Assembly: GCF_011075055.1 (NCBI RefSeq)
Contig: NC_058146.1
Location: 16,144,079 to 16,208,078 of the forward strand
Origin: Mangifera indica
Lineage: Eukaryota > Streptophyta > Magnoliopsida > Sapindales > Anacardiaceae
Direction of reading: 5' to 3'
Length of the DNA: 64,000 bases
Position numbers and translations under genes: made by a program. The notes beneath the pieces were generated by a model that was not told the DNA's origin, searched no databases, and was given only the letters and a program-made list of their open reading frames with translations. Numbering within the stretch: the first letter of the stretch is position 1; the number at the start of each line of letters is the position of its first letter. Below, in pieces: positions 50,763-61,998 of this stretch.

Positions 50763-51305
50763 TCATTGAGTGTAGGCTAGACTGGAAATGGTGTTGTTTT
50801 CCTCAACAATACTTGTTGCAGAAGACTCCCCTTCAATCAGCTCCAATTCTCCTGTTGTTTCAATTAGTTGAAGTAATTGCATTCTCCACGCAAGATAGTT
50901 GACATCATTTAGTTTGATGGAACAAATGCTAATCAAATGATGTAGGGATGTAGTATTAAGAATAAGGGCATTGGTGTTTATTTGTTTCAAAACCATACTT
51001 ATAATTCTGTTGTATTAAGAGGTAGACTCTGATACTATGAAGAATTCAAGAAATGGTGATATTTTTCCCTGTATACCAGCCATGATTTTCATTGACAATA
51101 TATAAGAAAAAAAAGATACATAACATTTCTTGATACAGCAGAATTACTGAAAAAGATTGAAGAAGTTAAGCCTAAAGATGGGATGAAGGATTGAGGAAAT
51201 TAAGTCTAACAATGAGATTTGAAATATATCTAATTATGCCAAATATACAATTAATGTTTATCCAACTTAATACAGCAAATCTCCAACTAATTATTTCCCT
51301 TAACA
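50763..51305 (-). mobile_element. Copia-like 5' end remnant: LTR, primer-binding site and start of gag
   Basis: On the minus strand an LTR-like segment runs from TGTTAAGGGAAATAATTAG at 51305 to ...TTCTTCA at 51038. It is followed by TAGTATCAGAGTC, close to the usual plant copia primer-binding site. An open frame at 50996-50763 then contains SIKLNDVNYLAWRMQLLQLI, typical of the N-terminal copia gag domain. Downstream parts (protease, integrase, reverse transcriptase) are not found nearby, so the element is 3'-truncated. Confidence 0.65.
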
Positions 51306-51337
51306 CTCTTGTCACTAAAATTTTTGTAATCAAGAGG

Positions 51338-51586
51338 CTATAGAGCTGCAGCTGGAGTTGGCTGATGAAGGTGCCTTGGACAAGTGATTAAATGGCCATT
51401 GGTGAGACCAGCTGCTTGCATGAATGAGTGAATCACTGTTGGTCTCTTCACCATGTCTTTGCTCATACTTTCTGATTTTGAAGTCTTCACAGGAATCTTG
51501 TTAAATAATCTATATTGAGTATTGATTGGCTTGAACTTCTCAAGTCCCCACAAGTGCTTGTTAAATGATCCAAACTCTTTCTTCAC
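51338..51586 (-). pseudogene. Last-exon fragment of a plant DNA-3-methyladenine glycosylase I
   Basis: The frame after a potential AG acceptor (51588-51587) encodes VKKEFGSFNKHLWG, NTQYRLFNKIPVKTSKSE, MSKDMVKR directly joined to PTVIHSFMQAAGLTN, then DH-like NGHLITCPRHL. This is the C-terminal part of the Tag-like base-excision repair enzymes. From family knowledge, a GFRFVG-type hexapeptide is expected between KR and PTVI; it is missing here, an in-frame 18-bp loss. No upstream exons with the catalytic region were found on the minus strand up to 53.5 kb. It is a stranded exon, bordered at 51305 by a copia LTR. Confidence 0.7.
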
Positions 51587-51599
51587 CTGTGTATATATT

Positions 51600-52950
51600 T
51601 GGAACCATCTCATTGCCTGATATGTACGTAAATCGCTACAGTTAAATAAGATAGTAAGAAGGTTTTATTCTTGGGCAGGGGTGCATATGATCCAAGCTAT
51701 TCATTGAATCCAAAGCTTGACTTGAATGAGCTGATCTTGAGTTGGAGTTTTAGCTCGATAGCTCTAGAGATTAATACAAATCGACCTAACCTAAACACCC
51801 CTTACTTGAGTTTAATTCTAATGAAAAATTGAACGCTCAAGTTTGGTGAGTCTAAGTTAAGGATAATTTGAGTTTGACTTCGTCTCTAAATTTGAAGTTT
51901 GAAGCTTGAAGCTCGGCTCAAGTGAAGGACTCATATTTGTTGCTTGGATTTTGTGACTCGGAATGGTGGCTTGATTTCTCATCTTATTGACAAAAAAACA
52001 TCGTTCTACTTAAAAATAAGTAAAAACATCATTTATAATTGTTTGACGTGACTAAAATTGAGATGCGAGTCAATCTCAAATAAAATCGAGCTTTTGCCGG
52101 ACTAGTAAGTCGAATTTCATGTAACTTATTGTCTTAGAAATGAGCCAACCCTTTCTACTTGAGCTCGACTCGTGTTTATCCTAAACTAATTTGAGTTGCG
52201 CTGAATCAAGTCAATTTGACTTTTGAGACCAAGCCAACTTGGAACCCTATACAACTTAACTTGAGATTGATTTATACTTGCAAACAAGACTATTCTTAAT
52301 TTGTTTTAGATAGCATAATTTGAAGTTTAACATAATTCGTTAGTTCCAACATGTATGTTAGAGATTATGCAGAATCAATCAAATAAATAATCACATGTAA
52401 ATCAATATAAAACTTTGTGTTTGCCATATTTATGAAACTACTTACCTAAAACGTGATCCCCATTGAGGTTTTTGGGTCATCTTTGATTGAAAAATTGTAT
52501 ATTCCATTGGCTAACTAGTCTCCACGACCCATAAACCCACAAGGTCTGCCTAAGCTGCCAATTTAATTGTAGCTTGACATAATTCACCTGATTTAATCTT
52601 GGATCAATCTAGTCAAATAAGTAAAATGAGTTTTAGCTATAACCTGGGCTGGATTTGTTACCAATTCTTAGTCAAGCTAACCAGTTCAGTCCATGTTTTG
52701 AAACAATAATATAAACTTGACAAATGTAGCTAGGATCCATGAAGCTATAGGGCCAGAGAGACAATTATGTTGAAGCCTTTATCACAAAGAGAAAGATTGA
52801 TACAATAAAGTAAAATATTAGTAATTCAACATAATTGGCGTTGTCAATTGAGTGCCCTTGTTCCTCTTCATTCACAAACCACAGAAGGGCATTGTGCCTC
52901 AAGAGGTGGGCGTTGATGCTAGCACCTCTCAGTTTTTGCTTTATTATGGT
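51600..52950. other. Copy-2-specific DNA, no gene
   Basis: About 51680-52250 is made of GCTTGA/CTCGAGT-type motifs like the hAT MITEs but its ends are not clear. The 65-residue open frame at 52962-52765 (minus) has no recognisable domain. Confidence 0.3.
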
Positions 52951-54395
52951 TAGACATGTCAATTAGGTTGGGTCAGTGCACGACCCAACCCAAAGCATGG
53001 AAAAATTATACGACCTATTACTATAATAGGCTCTGCCAAGCTTATAGGCTGGCCCAACCTGTCATTGTTCATCAAATAAATATATATTTTTTTAAACTTT
53101 AAAATTGCAGCCTTGCAAGCTGTTACTGGCACGGTCAACAGGCCAGCCAGTAGCTGTTGGAGGTTTGAAATTTTTTTAAATATTTTTTCCCTTTTTTCGT
53201 CTATAAAAACCCACCCTTCCCCACTCTTTAAACTACACACATTTAGCCTCATTGCTGAATCTCTCATTCTCATTCTACATTCTCTTCTTTCAATCCCTTT
53301 TACATTCAACATTTTATTTATTCAATTTTAATATTGCAATTTCAATCATCAATTTCTCTTTGGTTTTTTAATATTTAAAAAAAATATTTAAATTTATTAA
53401 TATAAATTTTCTTCAAATTAATACAACTGAGAATCTTAAAGTGCAAGTTCATTCTTCAAATCACATTTTATTTATATTTTCAAATGATATAAAATTATTT
53501 TTTATTACTAATTGTTGTATTTAATTAAATGAAACTTTTTATTTTATTGATGTTGCTCATTATGGACTTCCTTTTTCTACCTATGTCTTCATGACATAAC
53601 TTTTATAGATTTAATTAATCAGGAATGAGTGTAGTGTAACAGAGATAGTCTAAGGTCTATGTTATATGGTTTATGTTATAGTGTTTATACTGAACCCATT
53701 CTTGATTACTTGTTTTACAAAGCTAAAGTTGTCTCAATCGTTTAAACACTTTTCTTGTTTAAAACATATTAAGTATTTTCATTATCAAAATATTTTAAGG
53801 AAAAATAATAATTAACAAAATTGTAAAAGCAAAATAGAAACTAAGTTATTAATAGATATTAATGGAATGATAATAGTTCTAGGTATAGATAAAATGCAAG
53901 AGACACTGTCAGAGGACTACTCTCACTGTCACGAGTCATTCGATTTTTCTTGGTGGTTGAGTTTATGAAAAATGGTTGTTCCAATTCAAGTGTTGGGTAA
54001 GTCAAGAAGACGTAGATAGAATAAACAAGTTTATTGCGATGTTACTAATAAAAAAAAGAGTTTCCTTAGTTAGATGGGACAATTAGTTAGAAAATGATTT
54101 TGCATCATTTGAAAATATAAACAAAATATGATTTAATGGATCGATTTATAATTTATGATCTTCAGTTGTATTAATTTAGAAGGAAATTTGTATTAGTAAA
54201 TTTAAGTAATTATTAAATTTTTTTTTTGTTAATATATAAACGGGCTGACACAGTTAAGACTCGACTCTACCCTATATACATAGGGCTATGCAGCCTTCTG
54301 GTTTGTTCAAGCTAGCCTGGCCAGAAGGCCCACAATTGTGCGGGCCTTGGGCCTGGCATGACCCCTAAACCTGGTGGACTGTGCCGAATTGTTGT
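52951..54395 (+). mobile_element. Probable hAT element with internal deletion
   Basis: The left end starts tagacatgtcaattaggttg, with GGTCAGTGCACGACCC motifs typical of hAT termini. It is followed by a TATA box (ctataaaaacc, near 53201) and a leader-like pyrimidine-rich region. No transposase open frame follows. About 54240-54395 (tctggtttgttcaagc, gggccttgggcctggcatg) resembles a right end. The matching right part is in copy 1 at 34510-34670. The exact right boundary is not fixed. Confidence 0.4.
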
Positions 54396-54716
54396 ATGAA
54401 AAATATTAAAGGAATAAAAAAGTAAATCGGAATAGTGACTTTTTCATATTGTGGGCTTGAAGTAGACGGATCATCGGGAAATTAAAATAATTACCCCAAA
54501 CATTAAGGGGCAAAACGAAATTACCCCAAACTTTTAACATTAAACGAATATGCCCCAAAATTGCGAAGAGACGAAAATGCCCCTCCACTCAAAATCCTCC
54601 TTAACCACGCGCACAAAAGCCAAACACACGAAAACAGTCCGTTTTGAACTCACGTTTCGCGCACTCGGCAACTCCGACTTTTTCCGACGATTTTTCCGAC
54701 TTTTTCGGCAACGACG

Positions 54717-56069
54717 ATGGACAAAAAGGTTAGTAAAACAACCCTTGTCATCTCTTTATGCATTTCATTTTACAATTTGATCGATTTGATGTGAAATTTG
54801 GGTGTAAATTGCGTTAGGGTTTGGTTTGAAATTTGGGTGTAAAATGCTTGATTGTTTGCTGATTGTGATGAATTATGTTAGGGCTTTTATGTTAGATTAG
54901 GTGTAGAGTTGATTGTTGTTGAAATGGAGTTTGAAAAACGAAGTTTGGACGGTGAAACGTGGCCACACGAATTCGGCAGTCACCACGCGAATGGCGCAGT
55001 GACCACACGAATTCGTGTAGACGGGGAGGTGTTTTGAACTTTTCAAACTTCGTGGACTACACGGAATCGTGTGGTTGGGGGTGAAACTGCGTATTTCATC
55101 GTGTGGTGGGCAATATTAGAAATTAGAAAACTTGGTGGGCTGGCAAACTTACGGTCAACCCCCCGAATTCGTGTGGTGGACTCACAAATTCGCGAGGTTG
55201 ACGCGCGAATTCGCGTGGTGGACACGCGAATTCGCGTGGTGGGCCAAATTGCTGTTTTTCAGAGTTATCCAGCCTGCGTTTCTTCTGGTTAGAATCAGGG
55301 GGGCAGAATGCAATTCTATTAAATTTTAGGGCTTTTTTGATATTTTCCATATGGGATTAAATTAAAATTTAACCATCTTAAGGTTTTTTGGCGTGTAGAA
55401 TTCGAATTTGATATCTATTTTTTCAAATAAGGCCTCTATGTATAAAATTGAATAATTTCTTCCATAAAATTTATATAAATTTAATATAATTGTAATTTAA
55501 TTTTCATACAGGTAGCTGCACAAAAGAGAAAAAGAGACGAAACCAAAGATGAACTGCGATTTCCTCTCGAAAAACACTTCAAGGCTCAAGTTACTACACG
55601 TGGATATAGAGATATTGGAGCCGTGATCAAAAAATTATTAACAGAGAGACAATTACAAATGTTTCGACGTACATGCTTCGGACACTTCCTTGAGTTGAAG
55701 GATAGTCGATTTAGTGGGGTCCTAATACATTCCTTCATCCTTCGAGCGGTAAATAAGGTGACTTCGGGAGAGGAGTTATGGTTTCGGGTTAACGACGTGG
55801 ATGTCAGATTCAGTGCGTATGAGTTTGCTATTATGACAGGCCTTCGATTTAGTCATTTGGTAGATATCGACCTCTACATTCCATCGAAGGCTACAGATCG
55901 GATCCTTCAGACATATTTTCACGGCTGTAAATCAGTTACATATGCTGATTTGAGTCGTGTGTTCCAGCAGAGACCGTGGGGGGAGGATGACACTGATGCA
56001 GTTAAGTTATCATTATTGTTTCATACTGAGGATAAGTTGGAAAGATTTCTTGAGGCCACAAATTTCTAG
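54717..56069 (+). CDS. DUF1985 protein of a Mutator-like element, truncated, two exons
   Basis: Exon 1 (54717-54728) encodes only MDKK and ends at a GT donor. Exon 2 (55512-56069) starts after an AG acceptor and continues VAAQKRKRDETKDELRF. Together they give 189 residues. DUF1985 landmarks are FRRTCFGHFLELKD (from about residue 55), ELWFRVNDVDVRFSAYEFA and IMTGLRFSH (near 105-125). From family knowledge, intact proteins are several times longer and end in a Ulp1-type cysteine protease domain. Here a stop follows NF at 56067-56069. The basic N-terminal KRKR could be a nuclear signal. Function within the transposon is unknown. Probably not functional. Confidence 0.65.
55160..55243. repeat. Four tandem 21-bp palindromic units
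   Basis: Units at 55160-55180, 55181-55201, 55202-55222 and 55223-55243 follow the pattern cgcgcgaattcgcgtggtgga. The core CACGCGAATTCGCGTG (fourth unit) is a perfect 16-bp palindrome. Related single motifs lie at about 54962-55015 and 55058-55073. Because 21 is a multiple of three, all frames stay largely open, which produces spurious heptad-repeat peptides on both strands. Confidence 0.85.
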
Positions 56070-56492
56070 TTGATTTATTTATCTACTAATAACAGTACCC
56101 GCAAAATTCCATGTAAAAGCTGATTTCTAGCCTTTTTACTCATAAAATTATAAAATTGCTTCTCTTTGAATTAATAAAAAATAATAATAACAATATACTT
56201 GTATATAATATTAGTAGTTATATTTACAATGTTCAACAATAGACTTTTAGAATCTTGAATCGAGTCTTTTTCGAGTTTAGTTTAAATCAAATTTAAACCC
56301 ATTTATAATGTGCACGTACATGTCATCCATTTCTCTCTGCAAATAAAAAATATGACTCATATTCAATCATTATTTAGACTACTCCAAATCACTACTTGTT
56401 AAATAGTAATAGATTGGAGTTTTAGGTGGAGGTGCATGTTTTTCAAGGTTGAGCGAGTCCTCTAAGAGTGAAAATATTCACTGAGGTGGGAT

Positions 56493-56698
56493 TGTTAAAA
56501 TGTGACTCATATTTAAAGAATTGTCTACTTAAAGTTCCATGATCAGAAGAAGTCTAATTGAGTTACAATAGTAATTTTTGATTACTTATGTCACTACTAT
56601 ATAAGAGAAAACCTAATTTATATTATGAACGGCTCAAATTAGATTTTCTTCAATTTAATAATATTAACGACTGCTTCGTGGAACATATTGTCAAACCA
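56493..56698 (+). mobile_element. Probable LTR remnant of a copia-like element (copy 2)
   Basis: Paralogue of 35225-35430: gaggtggga followed by TGTTAAAATGTGACTC, with ctatataagagaaaacc inside. Its presence in both copies shows the insertion is older than the duplication. Confidence 0.4.
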
Positions 56699-56869
56699 TG
56701 TAATCTGTTTCTGTGATTGATTTTTCCCATAATTTTCCCTTTTAAGGCTAGAAAAATTTCAGTTCATTATCCACTAGTTAAATGGCATAACATAGGCAAA
56801 AGACAAGTTTTAGGTTCTATGGCTGATCACCGGGTTTAAAACTTTATTATCAATGAAAGTAGATGGAAA

Positions 56870-59800
56870 TTAGCCTAAATTCAAAGCCCTTCTGCCTTTT
56901 CTTGTTCCAATTTTTGTAAGTTCGGCTCTGATTTTGGTGAGTCTTATTACTACTTCTTTTATGATGATTCTGTCGAGAGGAGATTCTCTTGTACACTCCA
57001 TTGCCAAGCTCAAGATAGATGACACACATTCTTCCTTACTTAAGAAATGTTCATCATCCTTTGTGAGCAAATTTGTGTCCACGACTTGCATTACTGTGCT
57101 GCATAATGATTCACCAACCCATCTCCTTAAGCTCATTTCTTCTGTAAACATTTCATTTGTTGGCTTCTTCTTTGTAAATGTTTCCATTAGCATGATACCA
57201 TAGCTATACATATCTCCTTTTCTAGATATTTTTCCTTCTCTTCCGTATTCTGATCATAGTAATCACATGCACTTTCATTGCTACATATATAAATAGTAAA
57301 ATATGGAAGTTTTAAAAATAAAAAAAGATTACAAAACATAGAGATATCTAACTATCACTTGTTTTTATTGAATAACTAAATTTTGTTTTTCTCTATTAAA
57401 GGTAGGGATTTATATAATTCGGTTCAAACTATAAAACCAAACCAAACCAAACCATTTAAAAATTACGGTTTGGTTTGAAAATTTTCTCAACTGTTATTTT
57501 CAGTTTGGATTGCAGTTTAGACTATTTTTAAACTGAACCAAACTATAAATTGTGTTTTTTTAAATGCGAATATATATAACTATATTTAACATAATTTTTC
57601 AATAAGTAATTAGACGTACAACTTATTTTTTTCATATTTATTTTGTCATTTTCTTTACATGTATATTGAATATATATTTCATATTTATTTTATGTTCTAG
57701 AAAACTATAATTCAATTAATTTTATTAAATACTATATATTTAGAAGTGAGTGATTTCAATAGGTTTAAACCATAATCTAAATCAGACCAAATTATATTCT
57801 TTTAATTTGGTTTGAAATTTAAAATGATTTGGTTTGGTTTAAAAAATTTTTAAATCATTTTTTTAATTTGGTTTGAAAAATCTCTTAAACCACACCAAAT
57901 TAGACTGTGCACATCCCTAATTAAAGGGATCAAACTTTTGGTTCAATAGATTAATCTATGAGTTAATAAGTCTATTTAACAAAACAAATAAAGTTCGATC
58001 ACTTCAGTACAATAATGTGATAGTTAGACACCTACAAGTCTTGTTATATTTAAAAAAAAAAAAATGAAACAATTACCTGGTGCCATATAACCAACGGTGG
58101 CAAGGGTTTTTGTTTGTGTCATGGAGTTTTCTTCACCTAAGAGCTTTGCAATGCTAAAGTCACTCAAATGTGCAACCATGTTTTCGTCTAGTAAGACATT
58201 GCTTGGCTTCAAGTCACAATGAACTATTGGGACTGAATAGCCAAAATGAAGATATTCCAAAGCTGAAGCAACATCGATCATTATATTCAGTCTATGAGAA
58301 ATGTCTAAAACATTCTTCTCAGAAAACAACAATTCCTCCAGGCTCCCATTAGGCATGTATTCTAGTATCAAAGATTTAAAATCATCATTTGAACAGCTGC
58401 TAATGATTTTTACAAGATTTCGATGACGAAGACATCTCATTACATCACATTCAGCTTCAAAACTTGTAAGAGTTCCTTCAAAGTCCAAGTGGAATACCTT
58501 CACTGCAACCTCCATTCCCTCATCTAATCTTCCTTTGTAAACTGAACCATAACTTCCTTTACCAAGTAGGTTGTTGTCACTGAATCCATTTGTTGCTCTC
58601 ATAAGTTCCTTGTAAGAGATTCTTCTCCATGCTCCTCTTGGATAGAAATCAACATTGGTAGTTGGCCTCATTCTCTTTTTCCAGTATTTGATCAACACAA
58701 ACATAAGAACCAGGACAACTAATAAGAATGCAATGCTTGTTGGCAAAAGAATTGACAAGAAATCCTTTGTAGTCCTTGATTTTCTATGAGTGCTTTTTTT
58801 GCATGGAGGAACTTGCAGTTGAGGAGCTCCACACAAAGCAAGATTTCCCATAAATGATTCAGCTGAAAAATTTTTGAAGGATCCTCCTCTAGGAATTTCG
58901 CCACTTAATTGGTTGAAAGATAAATTTAGATATTTGAGGTACAAGAGAGTCTCCAAAGACTTGGGAATCAATCCAGAAAGGTTGTTTCCAAACAAATCCA
59001 AGAATTCCAAGCTTTTCAAGTTGCCAAATGTTTCAGGAATGAATCCTTGTAATCTGTTGTATCCTAAGGAGAGAGATTGCAGATTTTCTAGGCTTCCAAT
59101 TGCAATTGGAATCTCTCCTGAAAAAAGATTCCTTGACAAATTTATAGCTATAATAACCTTAAGATTTCCAAGGTCAAAAGGAAGAGATCCGTTTAGAGAA
59201 TTTGATGAAAAATCAAAGTACAATAGATCCTCCAGGTTCCAAAACGTTGAGGGTATAGAAGAAGTCAACCTGTTTGAACCTAAAAACAATTTTCTTAGTG
59301 CAGTGAGATTGCCAATACATGCAGGTATGGCTCCATAGAACTTGTTTCCCCCCAAATTCAACTCATCCAATTCATTTAAATGACAAAACAATTCTGAGAT
59401 GAGTCCTTCAAATTTATTATTTTGAAGATACAAACCTTGGAGATTCTGCAATCCATCCATGGTAATTGGAACTGGTCCAATCAATTCATTACCTTGTAAT
59501 TGTAGGTTTATCAAGTTTTTCAAGTTTCCAATTTCTTTGGGAATTTTGCCACTAATGTTGCAATCATTTATGAAAAAATATTCCAAAGAAATAGAAAGAT
59601 TCCCTATGGAACCTGGAAGGATGCTATTTAGTGGATTTTTGCTTAAGCTTAGAAATCTTAAAATCTTGCAATTTGTTAAATTGGAAAGAAAACTCAGATT
59701 AGGAGTAGATGTGAAGTAATTATGTTTTAACTCTAGTATCTCAAGATTTTTTAAATTACCAATTGTACTAGGAATGAAGCCTGAGAATGAGTTAGATTCG

Positions 59801-61442
59801 ATATCTAGAATGGAGAGCTTGGAAGCATTGGTGATGAAATCAGGAAACGACCCACTGAAATTATTTCCCCACAAGTAAAGACCCTTAAGGTGTGGAAGCT
59901 CTGCAATTAATGGAAGAATTCCGGAGAGTTGATTGACAGACAATGAAAGCATTCGCATTGTTGAAATGTTGAATATCGTAGTTGGGACAGGGCCAACTAG
60001 GTGGTTGATTGCAAGTTCCAAGCGCTCAAGATTATGAAGATTGCCAATTTCACACGGTATCTCACCTAAAAATATGTAGCTCAATTAGTAAATTGGATTA
60101 TTTTAATATCATAATATTGTCTATTTCGAACATGTGATCTATCACGGTTATACATTTTTTGACAGCTTGATAGCTGACAAACTATCTAACTAATCTTATC
60201 TTAGTATCCACAAACGATGTGAAATGCTTATACATACCCAATATCTGAATCGTGTATTGGCAATATGAGATTTAATTAGAAATATTACAATTACAATAAA
60301 ATGAAATTAATTCATCATAACATAATGATTTGAGAGAGGTTTATCATTTACCTGTTAATAGGTTCGAGTCTAAAAATAGATACTTGATTAATGTCAAGTT
60401 CCCAGTTTCTCTTGGAATATGTTCTTCGAATTGGTTGTTCGACAACATAAGAATACGAAGCATTTTGCATTGCCCCAAACTGTTTGGAATCGGACCAGTG
60501 AGATGATTATAGTCCATGTATAGTTCTTCAAGATTGGGAATATGTTGGCACATGTTTTCTGGAAGGCTACCAGTCAGGCTATTTTGCCAAAAGTCCATGG
60601 AAATTAAGGAAGAAAGGTTGAAGATAAGTGAAGGAATAGTTCCTGCTAAGTAACTATTTTGCAGTGATAATAGCTCCAATTTTGCTAGATTGGCAAGCTC
60701 TTTTGGAATTTCTCCTACAAAATCATTATAAATAAGTAATATATTATTGAATGACAAAGAATATAAAAAAAATATTAGTAGCAGCAACTGAAAACAAAGT
60801 TGCATATAACTTACCTTGGAGTTTGTTGAATCCAAGATAGATCTTTCTAAGTTGAGTCAAGTTTCCGATTTCTTTCGGAATGGCTCCTGTGAAATTATTG
60901 AATGACAAGGATAAGTATAGCAAGCTTTTGCATTTTGATATGGCCGATGGTATTTTTCCCTCGAACATGTTAGCACTCAAATAAAGCAACTGCAAATTGG
61001 GAAGATTATCAAAAATACTTGCAGGGAGTTCACCCGATAAGCTATTACGACTCAAGACAAGGTATTTCAGTCGACGTAACTGTGCGTATTCCTCAGGGAG
61101 AGCGCCATAAAAGCTGTTGTTGTTGATGTCAAGCGTTGAAAGGAAAGATAGATTTCCTAGTTGAGGAGGAAGGGTGGCTATGAGACCCAAGTGAGAAATA
61201 TTCAAAGCTGTTACTCTTGAGTGACGAGCACCACAAGTTATGCCCATCCAGTGACAAACAGAAGAACTTGTGGACCAATTGCTGGTCAACAAATTGCTTG
61301 GATCATGGCTTATACAAGCTTTCAGGGCAAGAAGAGCTTGTTTGTCTGTGGAAATGTCGGTTACTTGTGCATGAACGAAGGAAAGTGTTGAAAAATGAAG
61401 GAGGAAAGGTAAGAAAATGCAGAGAAATAGATATTTCTCCAT
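56870..61442 (-). CDS. LRR receptor-like kinase, subfamily XII type (RLK-B), four exons
   Basis: Tandem paralogue of RLK-A. Exons: 61442-60815, 60714-60352, 60065-58077, 57249-56870. Exons 1, 2 and 4 have exactly the same lengths as their RLK-A partners (628, 363, 380 bp). The third is 6 bp longer. The product is 1119 residues with signal peptide (MEKYLFLC...), LRR cap with SVCHWMGITC, LRRs and a membrane segment after a KKSTHRKSR stretch. The kinase has GKGSYGSVYKG, VAVKVF, VHCDLKPSN (non-RD) and SDFSIAK. The DFG glycine is serine (codon 58153-58155, residue 968), which may impair Mg-ATP handling. All frames are otherwise intact, with no stops. Start chosen by signal-peptide fit; the frame is open 46 codons upstream. 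It could be a pseudokinase receptor or still active. Confidence 0.85.
57403..57919. mobile_element. hAT-type MITE in the kinase-domain intron of RLK-B (517 bp)
   Basis: Perfect 8-bp TSD attaaagg at 57395-57402 and 57920-57927. Termini are tagggatttatataatt and, on the other strand, tagggatgtgcacagtc. Same insertion as 36144-36670 in RLK-A, where the duplicated site is attgaagg. Confidence 0.85.
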
Positions 61443-61506
61443 GAGACCAGCACTTAGATTTGTCAAGTGTGGGCTTGGGGACATGTATGAGTACATAAAA
61501 ATGATA

Positions 61507-61514
61507 CTTATAAA
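61507..61514 (-). promoter_or_regulatory. Probable TATA box of RLK-B
   Basis: Minus-strand TTTATAAG followed by TATCAT, about 70 bp upstream of the chosen ATG, aligned with the RLK-A site at 42222-42228. Confidence 0.4.
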
Positions 61515-61702
61515 GAAACCATTGACGTGATTATTTCCAGAACCCCAACTTGAACTTGTCTTTATCACTCTTATCACCAATGTCCCTGTATATTACTCAG
61601 TTGACATGTATAATTACATAAAAATGATGCTTACAAAGAATTGACATGATTGTTCCCAGAACCCCCAACTTGAACTTGTCGTTTCGCCTCACTTCCACTA
61701 AC

Positions 61703-61960
61703 ATATTAGTCAATTTCCACAAACAATTCCCACCAACAATTTCCAATTCCAAGTCTCTGTATATTAGTCAATTTCCACTAACAATTCCCACCAACAATTT
61801 CCAATTCCACGTCTCTGTGTATTAGTCAATTTCCACTAACAATTCCAAGTCGTTTTACCCCACTTCCAAGTCCAACAATTTCCAATTCCAAGTCTCTGAA
61901 TATTAGTCAATTTCCACTAATAATTCCAAGTCGTTTTGCCCCACTTCCAAGTCCCTTTCA
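61703..61960. repeat. 58-bp minisatellite upstream of RLK-B
   Basis: Units start at 61703, 61761, 61819 and 61900, each with (a/g)tattagtcaatttccac. The first two are exactly 58 bp apart, as are the second and third. The third unit is 81 bp and carries an extra gtcgtttt.ccccacttcc segment. The RLK-A promoter has only one diverged copy of these motifs (about 42429-42470). Confidence 0.85.
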
Positions 61961-61998
61961 AGACGTTTGCCAAAGAAGACAAGTGAGGGATACGGTGA

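Larger units (their letters stand above)
54476..56069 (+). mobile_element. Mutator-like (Ulp1/DUF1985-type) transposon remnant
   Basis: The left end begins gggaaattaaaataattaccc, a terminal-repeat style common in plant MULEs, followed by ttaccccaaact repeats and a leader. Inside is the DUF1985 gene (separate entry), with a 21-bp palindromic minisatellite in its intron. No Ulp1 protease domain and no right terminal repeat are present. In copy 1 everything from the left terminus to inside the gene (1.55 kb) is missing. Confidence 0.6.

Noticed and set aside
54550..54780. 76-residue open frame at the left end of the MULE
   Set aside because: It covers the leader region; the MDKK start at 54717 with a good donor fits the DUF1985 gene better.
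55043..55350. Overlapping open frames with heptad repeats on both strands
   Set aside because: They are produced by the 21-bp minisatellite, whose length is a multiple of three.
58874..59719. Plus-strand open frames opposite the RLK-B LRR exon
   Set aside because: Antisense of regularly spaced LRR codons; the same shadows appear opposite RLK-A.
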